Assembly (NCBI RefSeq): GCF_010729105.1
Contig: NZ_AP022573.1
Coordinates: forward strand, 2,666,001 to 2,730,000
From: Mycobacterium saskatchewanense
GTDB lineage: Bacteria; Actinomycetota; Actinomycetes; Mycobacteriales; Mycobacteriaceae
DNA: 64,000 bases
Reading direction: 5' to 3'
Positions within the stretch are counted from its first letter, which is position 1; each line of letters starts with the position of its first letter. Both the position numbers and the translations under genes were made by a program. This document shows positions 16,641 to 25,290 of the stretch, piece by piece. Below the pieces are notes generated by a model, which worked only from the letters and a program-made list of their open reading frames with translations, had not been told where the DNA came from and did not search any database.

Positions 16641-17317
16641 TGACCCAAACATCACGGGTGACCACCAGGGCGAATGCGCAAGCCCCGAGGCGCTCGGCCC
16701 GGCAGCGGCTGCTCGATGCCGCCGACGAATTGTTCGGTGACGAAGGCGTTCACACCGTGGGAATCGACCGGGTCATCCAACACGCGGGCGTCGCCAAGGC
16801 GTCGCTGTACAACACGTTTGGCAGCAAGGACGAACTGGTGCGGGCCTATCTCGACGGACGGCACGCGCGCACCATCGCCCGTCTGCGGGCCGCGGTGCAA
16901 CAGCACAGTGACCCGGTGGCTCGGGTGTACGCGGTCTTCGACGCCCAAGCCGAGATCCTCTCCGAGCCCACCTTCCATGGCTGCGCCTTCATCTCGGCCG
17001 GCGCCGAGGCGCCGCCCGGCGGAGTGATCGAACACGCCGTCGATGCCTACCGCGCCGAGCTACGCGAACTGTTCACCAGTCTCGCTGCAGACACCGGTGC
17101 AGCCGATCCCCGGACACTGGGACGCCAGCTGCACCTCATCTACGACGGCGCCATCCTCAGCGCGCAAATGGATCACGACCCGTCCATCGCGGTGCAGGCT
17201 CGCGCCGCGGTCACAGCACTCCTCACCACAGCACTGCCAAGCAAAAACAACAACCGAAGTCGTTCATCGGTGGGTGCACGTCGCGGCATAGCGGGCCGGG
17301 GTTTGGTAGCCCAGTGA
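16640..17317 (+). CDS. TetR-family regulator, C-terminus running into an IS remnant
   Basis: A 225-residue TetR protein. The helix-turn-helix RQRLLDAADELFGDEGVHTVGI and GVAKASLYNTFGSKDELV spans residues about 20-65, with a normal C-terminal domain up to about residue 200 (VTALLTTALPSKNN). The last 20-25 residues are read through the 3' end of a minus-strand IS3-type transposase remnant (its stop is at 17264), so the native stop was probably lost. The regulator may still be functional because the changed tail lies beyond the helical core. It is third in the SDR-DDN operon and likely autoregulates it. Confidence 0.8.
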   Translation: MTQTSRVTTRANAQAPRRSARQRLLDAADELFGDEGVHTVGIDRVIQHAGVAKASLYNTFGSKDELVRAYLDGRHARTIARLRAAVQQHSDPVARVYAVFDAQAEILSEPTFHGCAFISAGAEAPPGGVIEHAVDAYRAELRELFTSLAADTGAADPRTLGRQLHLIYDGAILSAQMDHDPSIAVQARAAVTALLTTALPSKNNNRSRSSVGARRGIAGRGLVAQ

Positions 17318-17690
17318 TGCGAGCCGGCAATGGTTGTAGTCGTGTTTCCAGTCGCTGACAACCACGCGCGCCTGCGCCAGTGACCAGAAACTGTTGATGT
17401 TGAGGCACTCGTCGCGCACGGGAGTTGAACGATTCAACGTACCCGTTTCGCCAAGGCTCGCCGGGCGGGATGAAGTGCAACCCAACTCGGCCGCCGGCCC
17501 AATCGGCCAATGTTGCGCTGCAGGCCATTCGGGTCCGTTGTCACAACGCAGGACGGTCGGATAGGTGCCGCGTTACCGTGGAGGTGCCGCGACGTTTACG
17601 CTTGCGTCGCTGCGGCACCCGGAGGCCGAATTGAAAGTCCTCCCCCCACACCCGGTCGGGCCTGTCAGCCAGCACAGACGGCGGCAGAGG
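17250..17690 (-). mobile_element. IS3-family transposase (OrfB) remnant, frameshifted and scrambled
   Basis: On the minus strand, pieces of an IS3-type DDE transposase are visible. Toward 17264 there is PGEPWRNGYVESFNSR, then ECLNINSFWSLAQAR, SDWKHDYNH and LGYQTPARYAATCTHR before a stop; these are the typical C-terminal blocks. Upstream of these is VLRCDNGPEW, which holds the second catalytic Asp. Above that, ADRPDRVWGEDFQF (first catalytic Asp region) lies before, instead of after, the basic block GLRVPQRRKRKRRGTST. The pieces are in different frames and the middle of the protein is missing. Neither an OrfA nor clean inverted repeats could be located. Confidence 0.75.
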
Positions 17691-18222
17691 TCAGGCCACA
17701 AGTTCCCGACCCCGTGCAAGAAGTCCAACGACCGCACGTCGCGGCGCGGAAGGCCAACGCCAGCCCCGGGCAGGAAGCCGATCGGGCACTGTAACTCGTC
17801 TGCGAGAACGGGAAGCTGTTGCAGCACAGCTCGTTCCGATCCCGCACTGACCTACGCGCTGCTGGGCGACGCCACCACCCTCACCGAAGTGATGGCCCCC
17901 GCCCGCCGCTGCGACCCCAGGCCAGCGAGAGCAACATGGGCTCCCGACTACGCCGCTGCGGGATGTACCAGGCGGACCCCGACCGTAGTCGTAGACGCGA
18001 ATCCGGTATCGGCAGGCCACCCCGCGCTGGGTGCGCTACTACGACTTCGGCGCCCGGCCGTATGCCGCGATTTCTGCGAGAACTGGCCGGGCGAAACCGG
18101 GAGTGACGGCGGCGTCCTATGAAGCCTCGCGCACGAACCACCCATTCTGTTCACCTCGAAGTCGCATTCGGTTTAACCGCCGTGGGCATCGTCCGCTATG
18201 TGTTGGTCATGGTGTCCCGCCG
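17691..18222. other. 532-bp region, decayed or non-coding
   Basis: Open frames cross this stretch but none has a family signature I recognise. The frame open from 18031 into the glycosyltransferase is 5' junk: similarity begins only at the ATG at 18223. It may contain further IS or pseudogene debris. Confidence 0.4.
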
Positions 18223-19398
18223 ATGAGGTTCGTGCTGACGGGCTACGGAAGCCGCGGCGATGTCGAGCCGTGCACCACCGCGGGCCGCGAGCTGCAGCGA
18301 AGAGGCCACGACGTGCAGCTGGCGGTCTCGCCTCACCTCGTCGAGTGGGTTGAGTCGGCCGGGCTGGCCGCGGCGGCCTACGGTCCCGACACGCAGAGCA
18401 TGCGGGAGGAAGACTTGGCGATCTTCAACAGCCCCAACAAGATCGGCGCGCTGCCCAAGATGTTCGAGTACGTGTTCGGCGTCTGGACTGAAAAGGCGGC
18501 GGCGCTGATGCCCCTCGCGGGCGGCGCTGATCTCCTGGTGTCGATGGGCTCCGAGCTGGACGTGGTCGCGAATGTCGCTGAGTACCATCGGATCCCGATG
18601 GCCGGGCTGCACTACTGTCCGCCCGAGACATTGCCGGTCGGGTGGCTGGACCGAACCATCACCCAGGAGGTGAAGTCCGCGCAGCGCCGAGAACTGGGCC
18701 TGCCCGAGGCCGCCGAGACACCGGCCCCATTTCTCGAGATCCAGGCCTACGATGCGCTGTGTTTCCCCGCGTTGGCGGCCCATTGGGGAGCGCGTGCGGG
18801 CTGGCGGCCATTTGTCGGTGCCCTGACACTCGAGTCGCCGACGGACGCCGACGACGAGATTCTGGGCTGGGTTGAAGAAGGACCTCCGCCGATCTTTTTC
18901 GGGTTCGGCAGCACACCGTTGCCTTCGTTCGCCGACACGGTGGCCATGATCGACGGGGCGTGCGTCGAATTGGGCGAACGCGCATTGATATTCGCCGGCC
19001 CGAACGAGTTCGCCGACATCGCACATGGAGACCACGTCAAAGTCGTCGCCGGCGGAAAACACGCGGACGTGTTCCCGCTGTGCCGGGCCGTCGTCCACCA
19101 TGGGGGCGCGGGCGTCACGGCGGCGGGGCTGCGGGCCGGCGTCCCCGCCTTGATCCTCTGGTGGTGGCTGGATCAGCCGTATTGGGCGGCCGCCATTCAG
19201 CAACTGGGGGTCGGAGGCGGCCGGTGTTTCCGGTCCACCACCCGGCAATCGCTGGTCGAAGACCTGCGTTTCGTCCTCGCCCCCGAGCGCGTCGCCCGTG
19301 CCCGCGAGGTCGCCGCCCAGTCGACCACCCCGGCGGAAAGCGCCACCGCCGCGGCGGACCTGATCGAGCAGGCCGTCCACGCGGCGCGGACCGGCTGA
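18223..19398 (+). CDS. UGT-like (GT1) glycosyltransferase
   Basis: A 391-residue glycosyltransferase of the GT1/GtfB type, like Rv1524/Rv1526c and the GPL rhamnosyltransferases of mycobacteria. It has the N-terminal MRFVLTGYGSRGDVEPC and a C-terminal donor-binding domain with FFGFGSTPLPS (about residue 227), the VVHHGGAGVTAAGLRAGVPAL motif (about 288) and a DQPYWA block. It would transfer a sugar from an NDP donor to a lipid or small molecule at the cytoplasmic side. The ATG at 18223 is selected because homology begins there; 64 upstream codons have none. The acceptor is unknown. Confidence 0.9.
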   Translation: MRFVLTGYGSRGDVEPCTTAGRELQRRGHDVQLAVSPHLVEWVESAGLAAAAYGPDTQSMREEDLAIFNSPNKIGALPKMFEYVFGVWTEKAAALMPLAGGADLLVSMGSELDVVANVAEYHRIPMAGLHYCPPETLPVGWLDRTITQEVKSAQRRELGLPEAAETPAPFLEIQAYDALCFPALAAHWGARAGWRPFVGALTLESPTDADDEILGWVEEGPPPIFFGFGSTPLPSFADTVAMIDGACVELGERALIFAGPNEFADIAHGDHVKVVAGGKHADVFPLCRAVVHHGGAGVTAAGLRAGVPALILWWWLDQPYWAAAIQQLGVGGGRCFRSTTRQSLVEDLRFVLAPERVARAREVAAQSTTPAESATAAADLIEQAVHAARTG

Positions 19399-19423
19399 CG
19401 CCAAGGGGGGAGCCGTTCGCGGC

Positions 19424-20992
19424 TCAGCCCCGGGCCGAGTACGCCACGCCGGCCGGTTCGCGGGCGTCCATGAGCACGAAATCCGCCGCGCGCTCACCGA
19501 TGAGGACCGCGGGAGCGTTGGTGTTGCCGGACGTCACCGCGGGCATGATCGACGCGTCCGCGACCCGCAGGCCCTCCACGCCGTGGACCCGCAACCGGGG
19601 ATCGACCACGGAATCGACGTCGACTCCCATCTTGCAGGTGCCTACGTGGTGGTGATAGGTGAAGGCGGTCCTGCGCACGAAATCACGAAGCGCCTCAGTG
19701 GTTTCCACCTCCGGCCCGGGATACCGTTCCCGGAAGCCCCATTCGCTGAGCGCCTTGGTCGTTTCCAGCTCGCGGCACAGCTTGACTGCGGCCACCAGGG
19801 CGGTGAGATCCTCTTCGCAGGTGAACGTCGCGGGATCGATCAACAGCGTGTCATCGGTCCGCGGACCCGTCAGCCGGATACCTCCCCGGCTGCTCGGCCG
19901 CACCATTCCCGCCAGCAGCGATATGCCGTTGTCCGGGCCGGTCATCCACGGCTCGCTGTAGAGCGGGAATCCGAGGGCGATGGGCTGGATGTCGGGCGTG
20001 AGCAGGCCGGGTCGCGTGCGCGCCCAGACGTGGGCCTGGGTCAGGGGAAGCCCGGGCGTCGGCGCATCGATGGGCCGGTCGGTCGTCAGGATGACGGGCG
20101 CAAGAAGATGGTCGTGCAGGTTGCGGCCGACTCCGGGAAGGTCGACGACGACGTCGATGCCGACGGCGCGGAGATGGTCGGCGTCGCCGATGCCCGAAAG
20201 CATCAGCAGCCGAGGCGATTCGATGCCGCCTGCGCAGACGATCACCTCGCGTTCGGCGGTTGTCGACTCGACGCGCCCGTTCCGCGTCCACTCGACTCCC
20301 ACGCAGCGGTTACCGCGCATCAGCAATCGACGCGCGCGGGCCCCCGTGAGCACGGTGAGATTGGGACACGACTCGACGGGACGCAGGTAGGCCGAGGCGG
20401 TACTGTGCCACCGGCCATCCTTGATGGTGAAGGCCATTGCCGACACACCGTCGAGCACGCCGCAGTTGTAGTCCGGATTGACCGGCAGGCCGAGTTCGAC
20501 GAATCCGTCCAACACCGAGCCGTGCACGTCGTCGGGCTCATAGTGCGTCAGGATGTGCAGCGGACCGCCGACACCGTGCAGCGGGGACTCGCCACCGTCG
20601 TAGTCCTCCATGCGCCGGAACGTCGGCAGCACGTCGGCCCACGACCACCCCGGATTGCCCAGATAGGCCCAGTGATCGAAATCCCGGCGGGCGCCGCGGA
20701 CGTGGACCATGGCGTTGAGCGAGCTCGTTCCGCCGAGCGCCTTGCCCCGCGGCCACGACAGGCACCGGTTGGCCGCCTGCGGTTGCGGCACGGTTTGGTA
20801 GCCCCGCTCGTCGGGCCCTGACCACACCTCGAACAACCGGGTGGGGTCCACAATGGCCGGATTGATGTCGGGCCCACCGGCTTCCAGCAGTAGAACAGTC
20901 AACCCCGCGTCCACCAGCCGCCGCGTCATCGCGGCGCCGGACGACCCCGCGCCCACCACGATCATGTCCACGCTATAGCCCGATGTCGTCAT
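19424..20992 (-). CDS. GMC-family FAD oxidoreductase (choline dehydrogenase-like)
   Basis: A 522-residue glucose-methanol-choline oxidoreductase. The FAD-binding DMIVVGAGSSGAAMTRRL and LLLEAGG are at residues about 9-40, WPRGKALGGTSSLNAMV (about 79) is the first GMC signature, and CAGGIESPRLLMLSGIG (about 253) is the second. The active-site His lies in YHHHVGTCKMG (about 451), with the Asn in SGNTNAPA near the end. It oxidises an alcohol to the aldehyde or ketone. It is followed on the same strand by an AraC regulator 35 bp upstream, so regulator and enzyme probably form one transcription unit. Confidence 0.92.
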   Translation of the reverse strand: MTTSGYSVDMIVVGAGSSGAAMTRRLVDAGLTVLLLEAGGPDINPAIVDPTRLFEVWSGPDERGYQTVPQPQAANRCLSWPRGKALGGTSSLNAMVHVRGARRDFDHWAYLGNPGWSWADVLPTFRRMEDYDGGESPLHGVGGPLHILTHYEPDDVHGSVLDGFVELGLPVNPDYNCGVLDGVSAMAFTIKDGRWHSTASAYLRPVESCPNLTVLTGARARRLLMRGNRCVGVEWTRNGRVESTTAEREVIVCAGGIESPRLLMLSGIGDADHLRAVGIDVVVDLPGVGRNLHDHLLAPVILTTDRPIDAPTPGLPLTQAHVWARTRPGLLTPDIQPIALGFPLYSEPWMTGPDNGISLLAGMVRPSSRGGIRLTGPRTDDTLLIDPATFTCEEDLTALVAAVKLCRELETTKALSEWGFRERYPGPEVETTEALRDFVRRTAFTYHHHVGTCKMGVDVDSVVDPRLRVHGVEGLRVADASIMPAVTSGNTNAPAVLIGERAADFVLMDAREPAGVAYSARG

Positions 20993-21026
20993 CCGGCCGC
21001 TCCCCCTTCACGACATGCGATTTGCG

Positions 21027-22052
21027 TCAGCTCCACTCGTGGAGCGTCGGCGACGACGCGCTTTCCCCCTCGCGCACAGAGGTTGCCAAATCACGCACCG
21101 GCCCCGACGCCAAGGAGAACGCTCGGTACTCCGTCGGGCTGACGCCGTAGCTCTTCTTGAAGAGCCGCGAGAAGTGGGCGGCGTTGACGAGCCCCCACCG
21201 GGCGGCCACCGAACTCACGGGCACGGGTAGGTACCGACAATCCGTGAGGTCGCGGCGACACTGCTCCAGCCGGCGCGCACGGACCCACCCGGTGACGGTT
21301 TCGCCGTCCTTCTCGAACAGCTTCTGCAGGTAACGGACCGACATGCGGTTGGCCGCGGCGATCGCCGAGACGTCCAGGGCAGGGTTGCCGAGTTCCCGTT
21401 CGATGTAGGCACGGACGCGGGTCAGTTGCGCCCGCCGACCGGCATCGGAGTGCCGCACCTCGCCCGGGAGGTTGTCGATGAGGGCCGCGGCCAGTAGGTC
21501 GATGATGGCCTCGGCGACGTGGGGGTTGCCCTCGTGCTCGCCGTCGAGGACCCCGGTGCCGACGCGTAGCAGAAATTGCGACACCAATGCGCCCAACCCG
21601 CTGCGGCCGCTGATCACGCGGGCGGTCAGGTGGCCAAGCTGCGGTATGGGCAGCCGCAGCAACGGCGTTGGGAGCATCACGACCAGCACCCGGTAGGACT
21701 CGGCGAACCGCAGTTCGTACGGTCTGGACGTGTCGTAGACGACCAGGTCACCCGGCGTCAGCACCGTTTCGCGACCGTCCTGGAACACGGACGATCGGCC
21801 GGCGACCTGCACGCCAACCTTCAGATAGCTGGCGGTGCTCTGCCGAATCAGCCGACTGGTCCGGCGCACCACAAGGCTCTTCGCAGCAACGTCGACCTCG
21901 GACAATTGGACGGTGCCCAGGTTGGCCGATCGCAGCCGGCCCTCGAAGTTTGACCTGTCGTCGACCGACAGCGACAGCGGAACGAACGTGTCCGACACCG
22001 CCGAGCGGAAGGCTTCGAAATGTCGTTCTGCGGCGGTCGTGACGATCCCCAT
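21027..22052 (-). CDS. AraC-family transcriptional regulator
   Basis: A 341-residue regulator with an AraC_binding_2-type N-terminal sensor (FEGRLRSANLGTVQLSEVD, then SSVFQDGRETVLTPGDLVVYDTSRPYEL) and a C-terminal double helix-turn-helix: VSAIAAANRMSVRYLQKLFEKDGETV, then WGLVNAAHFSRLFKKSYGVSPTEYR. The start is set at the ATG at 22052. The frame stays open about 380 bp further 5', but that stretch shows no similarity. It lies 34 bp upstream of the GMC oxidoreductase and probably regulates it. Confidence 0.9.
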   Translation of the reverse strand: MGIVTTAAERHFEAFRSAVSDTFVPLSLSVDDRSNFEGRLRSANLGTVQLSEVDVAAKSLVVRRTSRLIRQSTASYLKVGVQVAGRSSVFQDGRETVLTPGDLVVYDTSRPYELRFAESYRVLVVMLPTPLLRLPIPQLGHLTARVISGRSGLGALVSQFLLRVGTGVLDGEHEGNPHVAEAIIDLLAAALIDNLPGEVRHSDAGRRAQLTRVRAYIERELGNPALDVSAIAAANRMSVRYLQKLFEKDGETVTGWVRARRLEQCRRDLTDCRYLPVPVSSVAARWGLVNAAHFSRLFKKSYGVSPTEYRAFSLASGPVRDLATSVREGESASSPTLHEWS

Positions 22053-22503
22053 GCACGAGCAACGAGGTGCCGCCGTTCCGGGTTCACTGTGACGCCTTGC
22101 GCACCGCTTCTGTTCGATCTTCGGGATGTAGTGGAGTCGCGGCCGCGAAGACCGTGCGCGGAGCGTCAAACGCTGTTCGTTGCAGTGCAAGCGCCCCGGG
22201 GCCGCGGTGAGCACCATTGGCGGTGCAGGCCATCCGCTCAGTCGAGCCGGAAGAGAAAGCCCGACATGCCGCAAAAGCTTGACGTCGACTTGACCGACGG
22301 GAACTTCCACGCGAGCGGAGACGCACGCGAGGCACACCGCTGGATGAGGGCGAACAGGCTTCGCGTGACATGCATGTTTCGAACGGTGTCGCCCCTGAGC
22401 CGCATTGAAGCCGTTGGCAACCCGACCTAGCACCGTCTCGGCCGGTCATGACGCCGACGGCAGACAGGCGGCGTCGGAACCACGCCGGCCGGGTAGGAGC
22501 GGC

Positions 22504-24522
22504 GTGGTTGCCCGCCGCGGGTCTCGGCTCCGCACGGTGAACTGGCTCATGCACATGGCGCTGCCGATGCTGGCGCTGTGGATGCTGCTCGAGCAGCCCC
22601 AGATCGACCTGGCATGGGATAACCGGGACGCGCACTTCGTCCTCGTCCTGTCCGCGGCCTTGGTCAGCGTGGCATTGGGCGCCCTGATCGCCCGGGCGTC
22701 CCGGGCGCGCGACGACGCCCGCCTCTGGCTGGTGTCGCTGGTTTTCATGACGACCGCCGGCTTCTTCGGAGTGCACGCCCTGCTGACGCCGGGGGTCCTG
22801 ATGGACACGTCCGACGCGGAGTTCATGTTGCCGACACGCATGGGGCTGGTCCTGGCCGGCATGGTGGCGCTCGCGTCCGCCGTGACGTTCACACCTGTCA
22901 GGAACGCCCGGTTGTGGTCGTGGCGCCGGCCCCTGTCGGTCGCGATCTGGGTGCTGGTGGTCGCCTGCCCCGCGCTGGTCCTGTCCGGTGCGTTGGACCG
23001 GTTCGCGGACCAGATGGTGGTGGAAGACGTGGAGCGGGTCGGGGCGCTGCTCGGTGCGGTCCTGTTCGCGACCGCGGCGCTCGCCTATTTTCCGATCTAT
23101 CGGCGCCGTCCCGCGGTGGTCGTCATGTCGGTGCTGACGGCGTTCGTCTTGCTATCCGAGGCATCGGTGGCCCTGGCGCTCGGGATGAGCTGGCACGCCT
23201 CGTGGTGGTTGTGGCACTTACTGATGACGATGGCCTTCTGCTTCATCGCCTACAGCGCCCGTGTCGAGTTTCACCGGGAAGGCACTGCCCGGGGGCTATT
23301 CGATTCGCTGGCCACCCGCCAGACCGTCGCCGAAATTCGCCGCGACTACGCCGCGGCGCTGGAGGCGATGGTCGACGTGCTGCAGCGCCGGGAGCGTGGC
23401 GAGGAGGTGGCGCCCGGGGCCGTCACCGCCGACCTCGCGGACAGGTTCGAGCTGTCGGAGCAGCAGGTGGCCGTGCTTAAACGGGGCGCGGAAGCCGTTG
23501 GCGCCGAACGCGAACGCGTGCGCAAGCTGCGGAGTTTGGTGGCCCTCGGGAGGGAATCCAGCGTCATTCAGGACGAGGACGCGCTGCTCAGGCGAGTGAT
23601 GTCGGCGATCACCGATGCCTTCCCCGGCGACGAATTCCGACTGGCCCTCATGCACGTCGGCGAGCTCAGCTTCTGCGATGGCGCGAGAGCCCGGTCCGCC
23701 GGATCCGAACGCGCCGACCTCGAGCTGCCGATAATGGTCAAGGGGCAGGTCGCCGGGGTGATCGAGGCGCGCCGGCCTTCGGGGGCGTTCGATGACGCCG
23801 ACATCGCGCTGCTGCGGTCGTTCGCAAACCAGTCGTCGGTCGCGCTGGAGAACGCCCGGCTCTACCGCCACCTCGACGGCTTGTTTCGCAGCTACATGTC
23901 GCCCGCGGTCGCCACCGCGCTACTGGCCGATCCTGATCAAGCCGGGCTCGGCGGCGCGATCAACGAGGTGACAGTGCTGATGGCCGACCTGCACGGCTTC
24001 ACCCCATTTACCGAAGCCACCTCCCCGGACCAGGTGGTGACCATGCTCAATACCTATTACGGCGCGGTCGTTCCGCTCATCCTCGAGGCCGGCGGCACCG
24101 TCCTGCAATTCGCGGGCGACGCGGTGATGGCGATCTGGGGCGCTCCGGTGCGCCAGCCTGATCACGCGATGCGAGCCGCCCGGACCGGGCTCGCGCTGCA
24201 CACCGTGGTCGAAGAGGCGGCCGCCGGGCGCGGCGACTGGCCCCGCTTCCGCGTCGGCATCAACACCGGACCAGCATTGGTGGGAAACATCGGCGCCCCA
24301 CAGATGCGCAGCTTCACCGCGATCGGGGACACTATCAACCTGGCCGCTCGGCTCGAAAGCCTCGCCCAGCCGGGCCAGGTGATTCTCGGCCCGGGCACCT
24401 ACGCCGCCCTCGGTGCGGCCGCCCGAGTCAGCAACCACGGCTGGGTGAAGGTCAAGGGCAAGCGACATCCCGTCCGCATCTGCATGCTGGAGGGATTACG
24501 GCACCAGGCGACTGCCGGCTAG
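22504..24522 (+). CDS. Membrane-bound class III nucleotide cyclase with GAF-like domain
   Basis: About 672 residues. The N-terminal 220 residues contain six to seven hydrophobic segments (beginning HMALPMLALWMLL). A linker helix and a GAF-like region (SLVALGRESSVIQDEDALL to FANQSSVALENARLYRHL) follow, then a C-terminal class III cyclase domain. Metal-binding Asp residues lie in VLMADLHGFTPFTE and FAGDAVMAIWGAP, and the transition-state region is GDTINLAARLES. The residue before FAGD is Gln where canonical adenylate cyclases have Lys, so substrate preference or activity may differ. The start is uncertain: GTG 22504 has AGGAG four bases upstream; GTG 22537 and ATG 22549 are alternatives. Confidence 0.88.
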   Translation: MVARRGSRLRTVNWLMHMALPMLALWMLLEQPQIDLAWDNRDAHFVLVLSAALVSVALGALIARASRARDDARLWLVSLVFMTTAGFFGVHALLTPGVLMDTSDAEFMLPTRMGLVLAGMVALASAVTFTPVRNARLWSWRRPLSVAIWVLVVACPALVLSGALDRFADQMVVEDVERVGALLGAVLFATAALAYFPIYRRRPAVVVMSVLTAFVLLSEASVALALGMSWHASWWLWHLLMTMAFCFIAYSARVEFHREGTARGLFDSLATRQTVAEIRRDYAAALEAMVDVLQRRERGEEVAPGAVTADLADRFELSEQQVAVLKRGAEAVGAERERVRKLRSLVALGRESSVIQDEDALLRRVMSAITDAFPGDEFRLALMHVGELSFCDGARARSAGSERADLELPIMVKGQVAGVIEARRPSGAFDDADIALLRSFANQSSVALENARLYRHLDGLFRSYMSPAVATALLADPDQAGLGGAINEVTVLMADLHGFTPFTEATSPDQVVTMLNTYYGAVVPLILEAGGTVLQFAGDAVMAIWGAPVRQPDHAMRAARTGLALHTVVEEAAAGRGDWPRFRVGINTGPALVGNIGAPQMRSFTAIGDTINLAARLESLAQPGQVILGPGTYAALGAAARVSNHGWVKVKGKRHPVRICMLEGLRHQATAG

Positions 24523-25016
24523 CCCCTCGGGACCCCGCGAGCGACGGAGACCCTAGGCGCCTAAAACTCGAGTAAGCGGCCCAACGCCCGCTTCGCCGAG
24601 CCTGCGCCCGTTGCGCCGAGGCCGCGCTGGCGGCGCCGAGCAGCGGACGGCCGAGTTCACAAAACATTTGAGCATGGCCAGAAACCAAACGACTCGGTAG
24701 AGCGCGAGCTTTCGGCAACGTATCGTGCAAATTGCGCCACATCATACCAAGCGCCGCCCCTGGGCAGCGCTCGAGCTGTGAGAAGGCGGCCGGAATGAAA
24801 CAAGTTGCAACAGCGAGAAATTGATCTTTCCGAGACTCCGAACAGAATCGCGGCGGAACTAACGCGCCGCGGTCGACGTCGAAGCTGGTATGGGCAGAAT
24901 TCTGCGCTCCACCGACGCCATCGGGCTCCCGACTCAGTCCAATTTCCTTGCCGGTAACCCGAATTGGCGCGACGAATTCGGACCCATGACCACCCGATTC
25001 AAGCCAGGAGGATGCC
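24523..25016. other. 494-bp intergenic region
   Basis: No gene is supported. It separates the cyclase gene from the small secreted protein gene at 25017 and presumably holds the latter's promoter; an AGGAGG-like site is visible at 25006-25011. Confidence 0.5.
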
Positions 25017-25274
25017 ATGACGACTCACCACCAGCACGTGATCGCCAAAGCAATAGCCGCCGCTGCAATCACTTTCGGCGTCGGCGTTGGGCTGGCAGCC
25101 CAGGCGGCCGCCGACGAGCCCGTCGGCGCCGAGGCGAATCCGTACACCGCGCTGCGCTGTGCCTGTACCGAGACGGCTCCTGCCGGCAGCGCGGCCCTGA
25201 TGGAAGAGGTGCAGCGCGGCCTGCAACGGGGCCACTCCGCCTGGGTGCCGGGACTGCCCCCACCCACTCGCTGA
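25017..25274 (+). CDS. Small secreted protein, function unknown
   Basis: An 85-residue protein with a clear signal peptide: a His/Lys-containing start, a hydrophobic core (AIAAAAITFGVGVGLAAQ) and a cleavage site near AAADEP. The mature part is about 50 residues with two Cys (LRCACTE). An AGGAGG-type ribosome site precedes the ATG. This resembles the many short exported mycobacterial proteins of unknown role. It is convergent with the DUF4185 gene. Confidence 0.75.
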   Translation: MTTHHQHVIAKAIAAAAITFGVGVGLAAQAAADEPVGAEANPYTALRCACTETAPAGSAALMEEVQRGLQRGHSAWVPGLPPPTR

Positions 25275-25290
25275 GCGCAACCCTTCTCGC

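Noticed and set aside
15348..16655. 435-codon minus-strand open frame opposite the SDR and DDN genes
   Set aside because: Antisense shadow; both plus-strand genes have complete motifs and operon spacing.
22053..22433. 127-codon N-terminal extension of the AraC regulator
   Set aside because: No similarity, Cys/Arg-rich; the sensor domain begins at the ATG at 22052.
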